Source: an uncultured Lachnospiraceae bacterium
GTDB lineage: Bacteria; Bacillota; Clostridia; Lachnospirales; Lachnospiraceae
NCBI GenBank assembly: GCA_902797025.1
Contig: CADBRN010000030.1
Coordinates: 1 to 64,000, forward strand
Reading direction: 5' to 3'
Length of the DNA: 64,000 bases
Each line of letters starts with the position of its first letter. Position 1 is the first letter of the stretch. A program made the translations under genes and the position numbers. Below the pieces are notes generated by a model. It searched no databases, was not told the DNA's origin, and saw nothing but the letters and a program-made list of their open reading frames with translations. Shown piece by piece: positions 1 through 6,850 of this stretch.

Positions 1-80
1 ATGATTTTTTCCTGTTCCAAGAGTGAACCTCCCTTGTGTGAAAACATGCAGATACTTTCAGTTCTCAGAGAATTATACAG

Positions 81-116
81 CACAAAACAGCATCTGTCAC
101 GAGATGCTGTTTTGTG
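81..116. terminator. Perfect 15-bp inverted repeat, probable terminator
   Basis: Arms CACAAAACAGCATCT (81-95) and its exact complement (102-116) enclose a 6-nt loop. The T-rich right arm makes it terminator-like on the plus strand, where it would end a gene lying before the window. It could also back up termination of the HxlR gene on the minus strand. The stretch 1-80 holds nothing else that I recognise. Confidence 0.6.
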
Positions 117-136
117 TGATGCATTTTCTCCATAAG

Positions 137-173
137 ACGGCCCGTTTCTTTCTTTTTGAGAGAAACAGACCGT
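137..173. terminator. Imperfect hairpin downstream of the HxlR gene
   Basis: A 16-bp imperfect inverted repeat begins just past the HxlR stop codon. The minus-strand RNA pairs better because two positions become G:U wobbles, which fits an end for the HxlR transcript. On the plus strand it is followed by a short T run (TTTTC). The direction in which it works is uncertain. Confidence 0.4.
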
Positions 174-179
174 TTTCTA

Positions 180-566
180 TCATTTCTGTCTTTCTGCGCA
201 TTTTTTTTCACCAGATCTTCCGTTCTTTTCCTGTAAAAAGGCGATATATTTGTTTCCCCATTTTTCGATATCGGACAAAACCGGCCCGAATTCTCTTCCG
301 ATGGCGGTCAGTGCATATTCCACGCGGGGCGGTACTTCCGGATAAACCGTCCGCGTGATCAGGCCTTCCTGTTCCATTTTTTTCAGCTGGGAAGAGAGCG
401 TCGCCTGTGTGACATCAATGCCGCGCTGAAGCTCCCCGAACCTCCGGGGACCCTCCGCAAGCTCATGCAGAATGAGAATCGCCCATTTTCCGGACAGCAG
501 CTGCTGGGCCGTCACATAAGGACAGATTCCGTACTTTCCCGCTTCCTCGCACCGTTCTTTTTTCAT
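180..566 (-). CDS. HxlR-family winged-helix transcriptional regulator
   Basis: This 128-residue protein has the HxlR signature: a Cys-Pro near the N terminus (Cys15), the GKWAILILHEL helix, and the FGELQRGI...TQATLSSQLKKME recognition region, followed by a wing with PPRVEYALT. HxlR proteins are DNA-binding dimers that often sense reactive electrophiles or oxidants through the conserved Cys. The ATG at 566 is preferred over an upstream TTG (578) because GAGGA lies 5 nt before it. It is divergent from the extradiol dioxygenase gene, and palindromic CAAGTA sites in the gap suggest that it regulates that gene and itself. The inducer cannot be read from the sequence. Confidence 0.9.
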   Translation of the reverse strand: MKKERCEEAGKYGICPYVTAQQLLSGKWAILILHELAEGPRRFGELQRGIDVTQATLSSQLKKMEQEGLITRTVYPEVPPRVEYALTAIGREFGPVLSDIEKWGNKYIAFLQEKNGRSGEKKCAERQK

Positions 567-601
567 GTCATTCCTCAATTCTATGGCAAAACATACCTGC
601 T

Positions 602-680
602 CAAGTAAAAAATCCTACTTGCGCAAAATTTTATAAATAACTATATTAAAGATACAAAAATTGTAAATCAAACGCAAGTA
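602..680. promoter_or_regulatory. Candidate HxlR operators in divergent promoter region
   Basis: CAAGTA occurs at 602-607, its complement TACTTG at 616-621 (a palindrome with an 8-nt centre), and CAAGTA again at 675-680, where it overlaps a TATAAT at 679-684 reading toward the dioxygenase gene. TACTTGCG (616-623) and CGCAAGTA (673-680) also form an 8-bp inverted pair. Spaced inverted half-sites between an HxlR gene and its divergent neighbour are the usual operator layout for this family. The assignment to HxlR is inferred. Confidence 0.5.
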
Positions 681-706
681 TAATTTTTAAAGTTTTGTGA
701 AAGGTA

Positions 707-1498
707 ATGAACACTATGAATAAGAAAAGAATGCCGGTCATTTTTTCCGGACACGGAAGCCCGATGATTGCGCTCGCGGACAACGAGATTACACACGAGA
801 TGAAACGGATCGGGCGGGAATTGGCCGAAACGTACGGAAAGCCCAAAGCCATTCTCGCCATTTCCGGACACTGGTACGTGGACGGCACCTATGTGCAGAA
901 CGCGGCCAGACCGGAACAAATCTATGATATGTACGGATTCCCGAAAGAGCTCTACGAGGTAAAGTATCCGGCCGTCGGCTCTCCGGATCTCACAAGAGCG
1001 GTACAGACCGCGCTGGGAAGCTCCGTCTCTGTAAATGATTCCTGGGGAATTGATCACGGAACATGGACGGTTCTCGTGCATATGTTTCCGGAGGCGGATA
1101 TCCCTGTCGTCCAGCTTTCCGTGAACCGTCGCCTTTCCGCGGCGGAGAGCTTCGAGTTGGGCAGGAAGCTGCACGGGCTGCGCGATGAAGGATATCTTAT
1201 CCTCGGAAGTGGCAACGTCGTACACAATCTCATGCTTGTCGACTGGGATAACGGCGGAGGTACAGCGGCTGCCGTCCGGTTCAACGACTTCATCACCGAT
1301 GCGGTCATTTCCGGAAGAAAGGAAGCGGTTGTCCAATACGGAATGCATCCGGACGCCGGATATGCGGTGCCGACACCGGATCATTTTCTCCCTCTTCTCT
1401 ACTGCCTCGGCGCGGCCGGCGATGATGATGCCGCGGCATTCAACAAAGTCTGTAATCTCGGATCCATGGCGATGACCGGATATGTCTGGGGATTTTAA
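707..1498 (+). CDS. Extradiol ring-cleavage dioxygenase, DODA/YgiD family
   Basis: This 263-residue protein belongs to the class III extradiol dioxygenase family represented by E. coli YgiD (4,5-DOPA dioxygenase). The metal-site histidines are visible in FSGHGSPM (His16), ISGHWYV (His55), the WGIDHGTW motif, and the GSGNVVHNL motif. Family members bind Fe or Zn and cleave catechol rings using O2. In an anaerobic clostridial host the true substrate is unclear and the role may be detoxification. Two ATGs are possible: 707, very close to AAAGG, and 716, about 11 nt from it. The gene is divergent from the HxlR regulator, which probably controls it. Confidence 0.88.
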   Translation: MNTMNKKRMPVIFSGHGSPMIALADNEITHEMKRIGRELAETYGKPKAILAISGHWYVDGTYVQNAARPEQIYDMYGFPKELYEVKYPAVGSPDLTRAVQTALGSSVSVNDSWGIDHGTWTVLVHMFPEADIPVVQLSVNRRLSAAESFELGRKLHGLRDEGYLILGSGNVVHNLMLVDWDNGGGTAAAVRFNDFITDAVISGRKEAVVQYGMHPDAGYAVPTPDHFLPLLYCLGAAGDDDAAAFNKVCNLGSMAMTGYVWGF

Positions 1499-1522
1499 TC
1501 GGACGATCTGAAAAAGAACTCC

Positions 1523-1552
1523 TTTACATCCTGCGGAAAACTGTGATAGGAT
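1523..1552 (+). promoter_or_regulatory. Promoter of DUF2798 gene
   Basis: TTTACA (1523-1528) and TAGGAT (1547-1552) are separated by 18 bp. Transcription would start near 1560 and leave an untranslated leader of about 80 nt before the DUF2798 gene. Confidence 0.5.
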
Positions 1553-1590
1553 GTACAGGCAATATTGGAACGGTAAAATTGGAAACGTAC

Positions 1591-1640
1591 ACTCCTCCCG
1601 GTGATAACGAACAACACGTCATTCATGAGAGGAGTTTTTT
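1591..1640 (+). promoter_or_regulatory. Possible Shine-Dalgarno-sequestering hairpin
   Basis: ACTCCTC (1591-1597) is complementary to GAGGAGT (1629-1635), which is the ribosome binding site of the next gene. Six T residues (1635-1640) follow and touch the ATG. The pairing would hide the ribosome binding site or act as a terminator-like structure. The 31-nt loop makes the fold uncertain. Confidence 0.3.
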
Positions 1641-2105
1641 ATGCCCGAATCAAAATCTGAGAACTTTATTTTTACTGTTATCATGGCCTTTCTCATGGTT
1701 TACGCGATGATCTGCTACAACATCGCCATCAATATCGGCGGTATGACCGATCACGTATTATTGATGGCGTTCGGAGAACTCCGGATAATGTGGCCGATAG
1801 CCATCATTCTGGAACTGTTTGTCATGGAACGTCCTGTGATGGCACTTACCCGCCGAGTAACCACAAAAGAAATGCCATTCTTCTTCATATTGCTGATCCG
1901 CTGCTCACTGACCGTCTGCCTGATGTGTCCGACGATGAGCCTGATCGCAACATTTCTGTTCAAGGACTTCCAGAAAGCGGGACTGATCGGCGTCTGGCTC
2001 CAGACCGCGGTGATCAATTTTCCGATGGCTCTTTGCTGGCAGATTTTCTTCGCAGGTCCCGCAGGAAGATGGATCTTCAGAAAACTGTTTCGAAAGGCGG
2101 CCTGA
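1641..2105 (+). CDS. DUF2798 family membrane protein
   Basis: This 154-residue, strongly hydrophobic protein has about four membrane helices. They are arranged as two similar halves, each with a helix, a GELR/FKDF-type basic-acidic turn and a second helix, which is typical of DUF2798 proteins. The family has no established biochemical function. The GAGAGGAG ribosome binding site lies directly before the T run and ATG. The gene stands alone between a candidate promoter and a strong bidirectional terminator. Confidence 0.75.
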   Translation: MPESKSENFIFTVIMAFLMVYAMICYNIAINIGGMTDHVLLMAFGELRIMWPIAIILELFVMERPVMALTRRVTTKEMPFFFILLIRCSLTVCLMCPTMSLIATFLFKDFQKAGLIGVWLQTAVINFPMALCWQIFFAGPAGRWIFRKLFRKAA

Positions 2106-2116
2106 CCGATTAAATA

Positions 2117-2160
2117 AAGGGGCTTTCCTCACATGTCTGCCCGCGTGAGGAAAGCCCCTT
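2117..2160. terminator. Bidirectional intrinsic terminator
   Basis: A perfect 16-bp stem, AAGGGGCTTTCCTCAC (2117-2132) and its complement (2145-2160), has a 12-nt loop. It separates the DUF2798 gene from the convergent rpsB-tsf-zinc-ribbon transcript. Flanking bases are T-rich on both strands, so it probably ends both. Confidence 0.85.
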
Positions 2161-2178
2161 TTCAATTCAATAATAACA

Positions 2179-3384
2179 TCAGCCGCCGTTCTGTATCGCC
2201 CGGATCTGTTTGATGTTCTCCTGCTCCGTCGCACTGAGCGGATTTGTTTTCAGATCTTTCGCATAACCCAGGCTGTCATTCGCATGATACCAGCTCTGCG
2301 AATTGAAATATTCCTGAACACTGGAATCATAGAACTTGTAGCCTCGCTTCGCGTACATCTCATTGATCGCCATCTGCAGCGTCGATGACGAGTAACTTCT
2401 CAGTTCATCCAGACTGTAAACGCGTGATCCGCTGTCCGGAAGAATATACGTTCCGCTTTGCTCCGCCGCCTTCGCAGGCGCCGGTGTCGCGGTAATTTTG
2501 GACGCTGTCGCCGGTTTTGCTTTCGGCGTCGCGGTCGGCGCTGCTGCAGATGATTCCGGGGTCGGCGTCGCAGTAATCGCCGAAGTCACCGTCGGTGTCG
2601 GCGCAGCGGACGGTGTGGCCGTCGGTGTCGGTGTGGCGGACGGTGTCGATGTCACCGCTGCCGCCGATTTATCAATCTCAGCGGATGAACCGGCGACTGC
2701 CGTCTGCGCGTCCGAACCGCCGCTTCCTCCAAATATCGGCAGAAAAGACGGCTGAACAAGAACCAGAACAAGGATCACAGCCAGGACCGCAATTCCCGCT
2801 ATGACCGCTCCCAGAATCACACGCTGATTTCGCTGGCGTCTGCGGTTCTCCGCCCGCTCTGCTATCGTCCGGCGGTACTCCTCATCATTTTCAATCGCGT
2901 AAGGAGACTGATAACCGGACTTCGTTTCGTCCTGATCGTAATAATTCTCAGCCTCGTATTCCTCCCGCTCCTCGCTGAAGCCATTTGCCTGCCCTCTGCT
3001 GAGGTTCGGATGCGGATTGCGATAGTTCGCCGCGTCTTCCCTGCTATAACCGTCCCGTCCCGGGTCCGCAGATCCGCTGATCGCATCGGTATCCCGGACC
3101 GGATTTGCGTCTTCCGCCGCAGGTATATCTGCAGCTTTCTCAGCTTCCCGCGACTCCGGTTCTGCGTCTTCCTCCACAGTCTCCTGCGGTTCTGCTCCGA
3201 CGCCTTCCTCCGCAGTCTCCTGCGGTTCCGCTCCGACGCCTTCCTCCGCAGTCTCCTGCGGTTCTGCTCCGGGTTCTTCTGCCGCAGCCTCCCGCGGTGT
3301 TTCAATCCGGCCCAGACGGTGACCGCAATTTACGCAGAAAACAGCGCCGTCTTCATTTTTAGTTCCGCAATTTGGACAAAACAT
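2179..3384 (-). CDS. Zinc-ribbon, single-pass membrane protein with YARHG domain
   Basis: This 401-residue protein begins with a zinc ribbon (Cys3, Cys6, Cys17, Cys20). An acidic linker with three 12-residue GAEPQETAEEGV-type repeats (39-74) follows, then one membrane helix (about 189-210), a Thr/Pro-rich stalk (about 245-305) and a C-terminal YARHG domain (about 322-372, core MYAKRGYKFYD). YARHG domains are extracellular and of unknown ligand. The ATG at 3384 has AAGGGAG five bases upstream; an in-frame ATG farther up lies inside tsf. It starts about 30 nt after tsf ends, so read-through from the rpsB promoter is likely. Confidence 0.82.
   Translation of the reverse strand: MFCPNCGTKNEDGAVFCVNCGHRLGRIETPREAAAEEPGAEPQETAEEGVGAEPQETAEEGVGAEPQETVEEDAEPESREAEKAADIPAAEDANPVRDTDAISGSADPGRDGYSREDAANYRNPHPNLSRGQANGFSEEREEYEAENYYDQDETKSGYQSPYAIENDEEYRRTIAERAENRRRQRNQRVILGAVIAGIAVLAVILVLVLVQPSFLPIFGGSGGSDAQTAVAGSSAEIDKSAAAVTSTPSATPTPTATPSAAPTPTVTSAITATPTPESSAAAPTATPKAKPATASKITATPAPAKAAEQSGTYILPDSGSRVYSLDELRSYSSSTLQMAINEMYAKRGYKFYDSSVQEYFNSQSWYHANDSLGYAKDLKTNPLSATEQENIKQIRAIQNGG
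3163..3270 (-). repeat. Three 36-bp coding repeats
   Basis: Three tandem 36-bp units encode the 12-residue acidic repeat GAEPQETAEEGV (the third varies as GAEPQETVEEDA) in the cytoplasmic linker of the zinc-ribbon protein. Differences are mostly single bases, so this is a recent in-frame minisatellite that could vary in copy number between strains. Confidence 0.85.
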
Positions 3385-3412
3385 AGGCGCTCCCTTCACG
3401 GACTTTTCCAGA

Positions 3413-4351
3413 TCAGCCCCTTGCCTGCTTTGCAACTTCCTCGGCGAAGTTCTCTTCTTTCTTCTCAAGGCCCTCGCCAGTCTCATAACGGACAAATCCC
3501 TTGATCGCGATCTTCGCTCCGTTCTCTTTCGCTACCTGCTCGACGTATTTTGCGATGGACTGTTTTCCGTCCTCCGCCTTCACGTAGACCTGATCAAGAA
3601 GAACGATGTCTTTGAGCTCTTTGTTGATACGGCCCATCACGATACCGTTGATGACTTTCTCCGGTTTCTGGGACTCCTTCGGATCGTTCTTGATCGCAGC
3701 GAGAAGGATCTCCTTCTCATGCTCGATATAATCGCCCGGAACCTCGTTATTGGAGGTATACTGCGGTCTCATCGCAGCGACCTGCATCGCGACGTTCTTT
3801 CCCATCTCTTCGATCGCATCATTGACGACATCGGTCTCGACATCGACAAGCACGCCGATTTTACCATCCATATGAGTATAGGCAGCGACGAAGCCGTTCG
3901 GCTCCTCAACCTGCGCGAACCGTCTGATATGCATATTCTCGCTGATGATCGCGATCTCATCGTCCAGCGCATCCTTGACGGTTTTCGACGGATCTGCCTT
4001 CCACGGCTCTGCAAGGAACGCATCGATGTCAGGAGCAGCCGTATCAAGCGCCTGATCGCAGACTTCCGCTACATAACCGCGGAACTTTGCGTTCTGTGCC
4101 ACAAAGTCGGTCTCGGAGTTTACTTCGACAGCAACTCCCTTTTTCTTGTCGTCCGACGTCTTCAGCATAACGATACCCTCTGCCGCAATACGTCCCGCTT
4201 TTTTCTGCGCGGATGCTTTTCCGTTCTCGCGAAGGTATTCAACCGCTTTATCCATATCGCCGCCGGTCTCGGTCAGGGCTTTTTTGCAGTCCATCATTCC
4301 TGCGCCGGTGATCTCTCTTAATTCCTTTACCTGTGCAGCTGTAATCGCCAT
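3413..4351 (-). CDS. tsf: Translation elongation factor Ts
   Basis: This 312-residue protein starts with the diagnostic UBA-like N-terminal domain (MAITAAQVKELREITGAGMM then DCKKAL) and the TDFVAQN motif, followed by the dimerisation core. EF-Ts is the nucleotide-exchange factor that regenerates EF-Tu-GTP in the cytoplasm. It lies 44 nt downstream of rpsB, the classical bacterial order, and shares its promoter. The length is normal for a firmicute EF-Ts with a moderately extended core. Confidence 0.98.
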   Translation of the reverse strand: MAITAAQVKELREITGAGMMDCKKALTETGGDMDKAVEYLRENGKASAQKKAGRIAAEGIVMLKTSDDKKKGVAVEVNSETDFVAQNAKFRGYVAEVCDQALDTAAPDIDAFLAEPWKADPSKTVKDALDDEIAIISENMHIRRFAQVEEPNGFVAAYTHMDGKIGVLVDVETDVVNDAIEEMGKNVAMQVAAMRPQYTSNNEVPGDYIEHEKEILLAAIKNDPKESQKPEKVINGIVMGRINKELKDIVLLDQVYVKAEDGKQSIAKYVEQVAKENGAKIAIKGFVRYETGEGLEKKEENFAEEVAKQARG

Positions 4352-4395
4352 AGTCTTATTCTCCCTTTATGATGAATGCTGTTCTCTGTGGTTTA

Positions 4396-5148
4396 TTACT
4401 GCTCTGCAGACTCGGCCGCAACGGCAGCATCCTCTTCCGCCTGCTCATCCTGAACGTCGGCAGCCATTCCCTGCTTTGCCTCGATGACAGCATCCGCCAT
4501 CTTGGAAACAAGCAGTTTGACGGCACGGATCGCGTCATCATTTCCCGGGATGACGTAGTCGAGCTCTTCCGGATCGCAGTTTGTATCGCAGATTCCGATC
4601 AGAGTGATACCGAGAGCGTGAGCCTCCTGAACACAGATGTGCTCTTTCTTCGGATCAACGACGAAGATCGCATCCGGCAGTCTCTTCATCTCTTTGATTC
4701 CGCCGAGGTTCTTCTCCAGCTTCTCCTGCTCTTTCTTCAGACCGATGACTTCCTTTTTCGGCAGTACGTCGAACGTACCGTCTTCTTCCATCTTCTCGAT
4801 GTCTTTCAGTCTCTGGATTCTGCTCTTGATGGTCTTGAAGTTCGTCAGCATTCCGCCGAGCCATCTCTCATTGACGTAATACATACCGCAGCGCTTTGCT
4901 TCTGCTGCTACGGTCTCCTGCGCCTGCTTCTTCGTTCCGACGAAAAGAATCGTGCCGCCGTCCGCGACGATATCAACGACTGCCTTGTATGCGTCGTCGA
5001 TCATTCCGACGGATTTCTGAAGGTCGATGATGTAGATCCCGTTGCGCTCTGTATAGATGTACGGAGCCATCTTGGGGTTCCATCTTCTGGTGAGATGTCC
5101 GAAGTGGACGCCTGCTTCAAGTAACTGTTTCATAGAAATAACACTCAT
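4396..5148 (-). CDS. rpsB: 30S ribosomal protein S2
   Basis: This 250-residue S2 protein starts with [18 protein letters not shown] and contains the family motifs [26 protein letters not shown] and [11 protein letters not shown]2 is needed for a complete, S1-competent small subunit. The C-terminal 30 residues are an acidic Glu/Ala-rich tail. AAAGGAG lies 6 nt before the ATG. A well-formed promoter about 110 nt upstream and the tsf gene downstream make the standard rpsB-tsf operon. In many bacteria S2 represses this operon by binding its leader; I could not identify the binding structure here. Confidence 0.98.
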   Translation of the reverse strand: MSVISMKQLLEAGVHFGHLTRRWNPKMAPYIYTERNGIYIIDLQKSVGMIDDAYKAVVDIVADGGTILFVGTKKQAQETVAAEAKRCGMYYVNERWLGGMLTNFKTIKSRIQRLKDIEKMEEDGTFDVLPKKEVIGLKKEQEKLEKNLGGIKEMKRLPDAIFVVDPKKEHICVQEAHALGITLIGICDTNCDPEELDYVIPGNDDAIRAVKLLVSKMADAVIEAKQGMAADVQDEQAEEDAAVAAESAEQ

Positions 5149-5257
5149 TGCTTTTCTCCTTTAGGTTTGTCTTCCGCATGTATCAGTTTCCGCAGCAAAC
5201 CCGTACCGGGCACCATACCGCAGAATCAGCATGCGTGCTTTTAGTGCAACATGAGTT

Positions 5258-5286
5258 ATTGTACCATAGGACATGGCAGCGGGCAA
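5258..5286 (-). promoter_or_regulatory. rpsB-tsf promoter
   Basis: On the minus strand TTGCCC (5286-5281) is followed after 17 bp by TACAAT (5263-5258). Transcription would begin near 5251, giving a leader of about 100 nt before rpsB. The -35 box sits only about 40 bp past the stop codon of the CPBP gene, and I see no terminator between them. Confidence 0.75.
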
Positions 5287-5324
5287 GTACTTCGTGAGAT
5301 ACCGTCTATCCCGCCGAAACCGGA

Positions 5325-6107
5325 CTATTCGTTTCTGTCCGTCTTTCCAAAGTAATGGAGCAGAATGACGATGGCCAGGACGGCAGCCGCCGCCTCGGCT
5401 CCGGTCACAGCCGGAGTGGCGGCGGGAATCTCGAGCCGGTCACGGAGAATCTCGGCCGCATTTGCCGCCGCGTGTCCGATTACCGGAACGATCAGCGCCC
5501 GCGTCTTCTCATAGAGCAGCGCGAGGAGGATTCCGAGCAGCGCCGCGTAAAGGAACTGAACTACATTTGCGTGATAGATTCCGAACGCGGCCGCGGACAG
5601 AAAAACAGCCGCCGGCACTCCCAGATAGCTCCGGATCCTCCGGTACAACATCCCCCGGAAAATCAGTTCCTCTGAGAGGGGAGCCAGGATGACAGACGCC
5701 GCAATCAGAAGAAATAGATTCTGGCCTTCGAAGGACGCTGCGGCGAGACCGGAATAACGGGGGAACACTTTCGGAATATCGAAAGCATAAATGACGGAAA
5801 CGAGAAGCTCACCGGCGCAGGCACAAAGAAGTGCCGCGAAGAACAGCACAGTCGGAGAAACACGCTTTCGATCATGGAAAAAACGTTCCTCATCCTGCCG
5901 GAAGTATTTTCTCTGATAAAACAGATTAAAACTATAATACAGAAGATTCACCAGAAGCGGCATCGCTTTGAGTTTCGGCGAATTCAGGTCGTATTCTCCT
6001 GTGGCGACGGCGCAGATCATCGATACGACCATCGCCGCCATCGCCATGATCAGAAGGAACGAGATCAGGGGATACAGGCAGTCCCGGATTTTAGCCCATC
6101 TGCTCAT
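5325..6107 (-). CDS. CPBP-family intramembrane metalloprotease
   Basis: This 260-residue membrane protein has about seven to eight helices and the CAAX-protease/bacteriocin-processing (CPBP) motifs: SEELIFRG (the glutamate pair and Arg), then FGIYHANVVQ and GHAAAN with the conserved His/Asn. CPBP proteins are membrane-embedded glutamate peptidases; their roles include bacteriocin self-immunity and processing of prenylated or signal peptides. ATG 6107 is chosen because GGAGG precedes it. A longer in-frame start (6269) would run through the HAD gene. It overlaps the end of the HAD gene by 17 nt, so the two are translationally coupled. The substrate is unknown. Confidence 0.88.
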   Translation of the reverse strand: MSRWAKIRDCLYPLISFLLIMAMAAMVVSMICAVATGEYDLNSPKLKAMPLLVNLLYYSFNLFYQRKYFRQDEERFFHDRKRVSPTVLFFAALLCACAGELLVSVIYAFDIPKVFPRYSGLAAASFEGQNLFLLIAASVILAPLSEELIFRGMLYRRIRSYLGVPAAVFLSAAAFGIYHANVVQFLYAALLGILLALLYEKTRALIVPVIGHAAANAAEILRDRLEIPAATPAVTGAEAAAAVLAIVILLHYFGKTDRNE

Positions 6108-6819
6108 CGTCCCTCCGTTTCTCCTCTTCCCGGAATTTTCCGAGCAAAATTCTTCCCAGCTCATCCGGCGAGGCAGCGATCGCATCTGCTCCCGCATCTT
6201 CCAGTTCTTTCCGGCTCCCGTACCCGTAGGTGACGCCGACACACCGGATTCCGCACGTTTTTGCACCATTTACGTCATAAAACCGGTCCCCGGACATCCA
6301 GATCCGGTTCCCTGTCAGTTTTCCTTCCGGAAAAAACGGTTCTGCGCGCCCGATTGCCAGATGAATTATATCCGGTTTTTCGACGAGTTTCTCATCCACG
6401 GTCGCCCCCGCGACGACCGGAAAAAATGGATCCAGATGGAAGTATTCCAGGATCCGGCGCACATAAAATTCCGGTTTCGATGAGGCCAGTCCTGTGAGAA
6501 TCCCGCCTGCGGCAAGGGAATCCAGCATCTCTCTGACGCCGTCGTACACGCGGTTCTCAAAGATCCCGACGCGGCCGTACCTCTCCCGATAATCCGCCAC
6601 CGCCTGTTCGACGGCCGCGCCGTTCATTCCGAACACATCACGGAACGAATCGTACAGTGGCGGCCCGACGCAGGCGCGGATCTGTTCTTCCGTGTAGTCG
6701 GTGATTCCCTGTTTTTGAAGTGCCGCCTCGATACTTCTCATGATACCCGGTCCGCTCTCGGTCAGCGTTCCATCCAGATCAAAGAGTGCGAGTCCCCTGT
6801 AATGTCCGGCCTGATCCAT
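6091..6819 (-). CDS. HAD-superfamily phosphatase, phosphoglycolate phosphatase-like
   Basis: This 242-residue protein carries HAD motif I as FDLDGTLTES (nucleophile Asp14, acid/base Asp16), motif II in LASSKPEFY, the Lys of motif III, and motif IV in GDRFYDVNGAK. The order and the alpha-helical cap match the Gph/PpaX group, which hydrolyses small phosphates such as phosphoglycolate or pyrophosphate. The start at 6819 has AGGAAG upstream; an alternative ATG lies at 6846. It follows argS with 31 nt between them and overlaps the CPBP protease gene. Substrate specificity cannot be assigned from sequence. Confidence 0.88.
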   Translation of the reverse strand: MDQAGHYRGLALFDLDGTLTESGPGIMRSIEAALQKQGITDYTEEQIRACVGPPLYDSFRDVFGMNGAAVEQAVADYRERYGRVGIFENRVYDGVREMLDSLAAGGILTGLASSKPEFYVRRILEYFHLDPFFPVVAGATVDEKLVEKPDIIHLAIGRAEPFFPEGKLTGNRIWMSGDRFYDVNGAKTCGIRCVGVTYGYGSRKELEDAGADAIAASPDELGRILLGKFREEEKRRDDEQMG

Positions 6820-6850
6820 GATTTGATTTCTTCCTGAGATTATCATCTTG

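Noticed and set aside
23..358. Plus-strand frame overlapping the HxlR gene
   Set aside because: It runs through two hairpins and is antisense to a clear HxlR coding region; no homology is recognisable.
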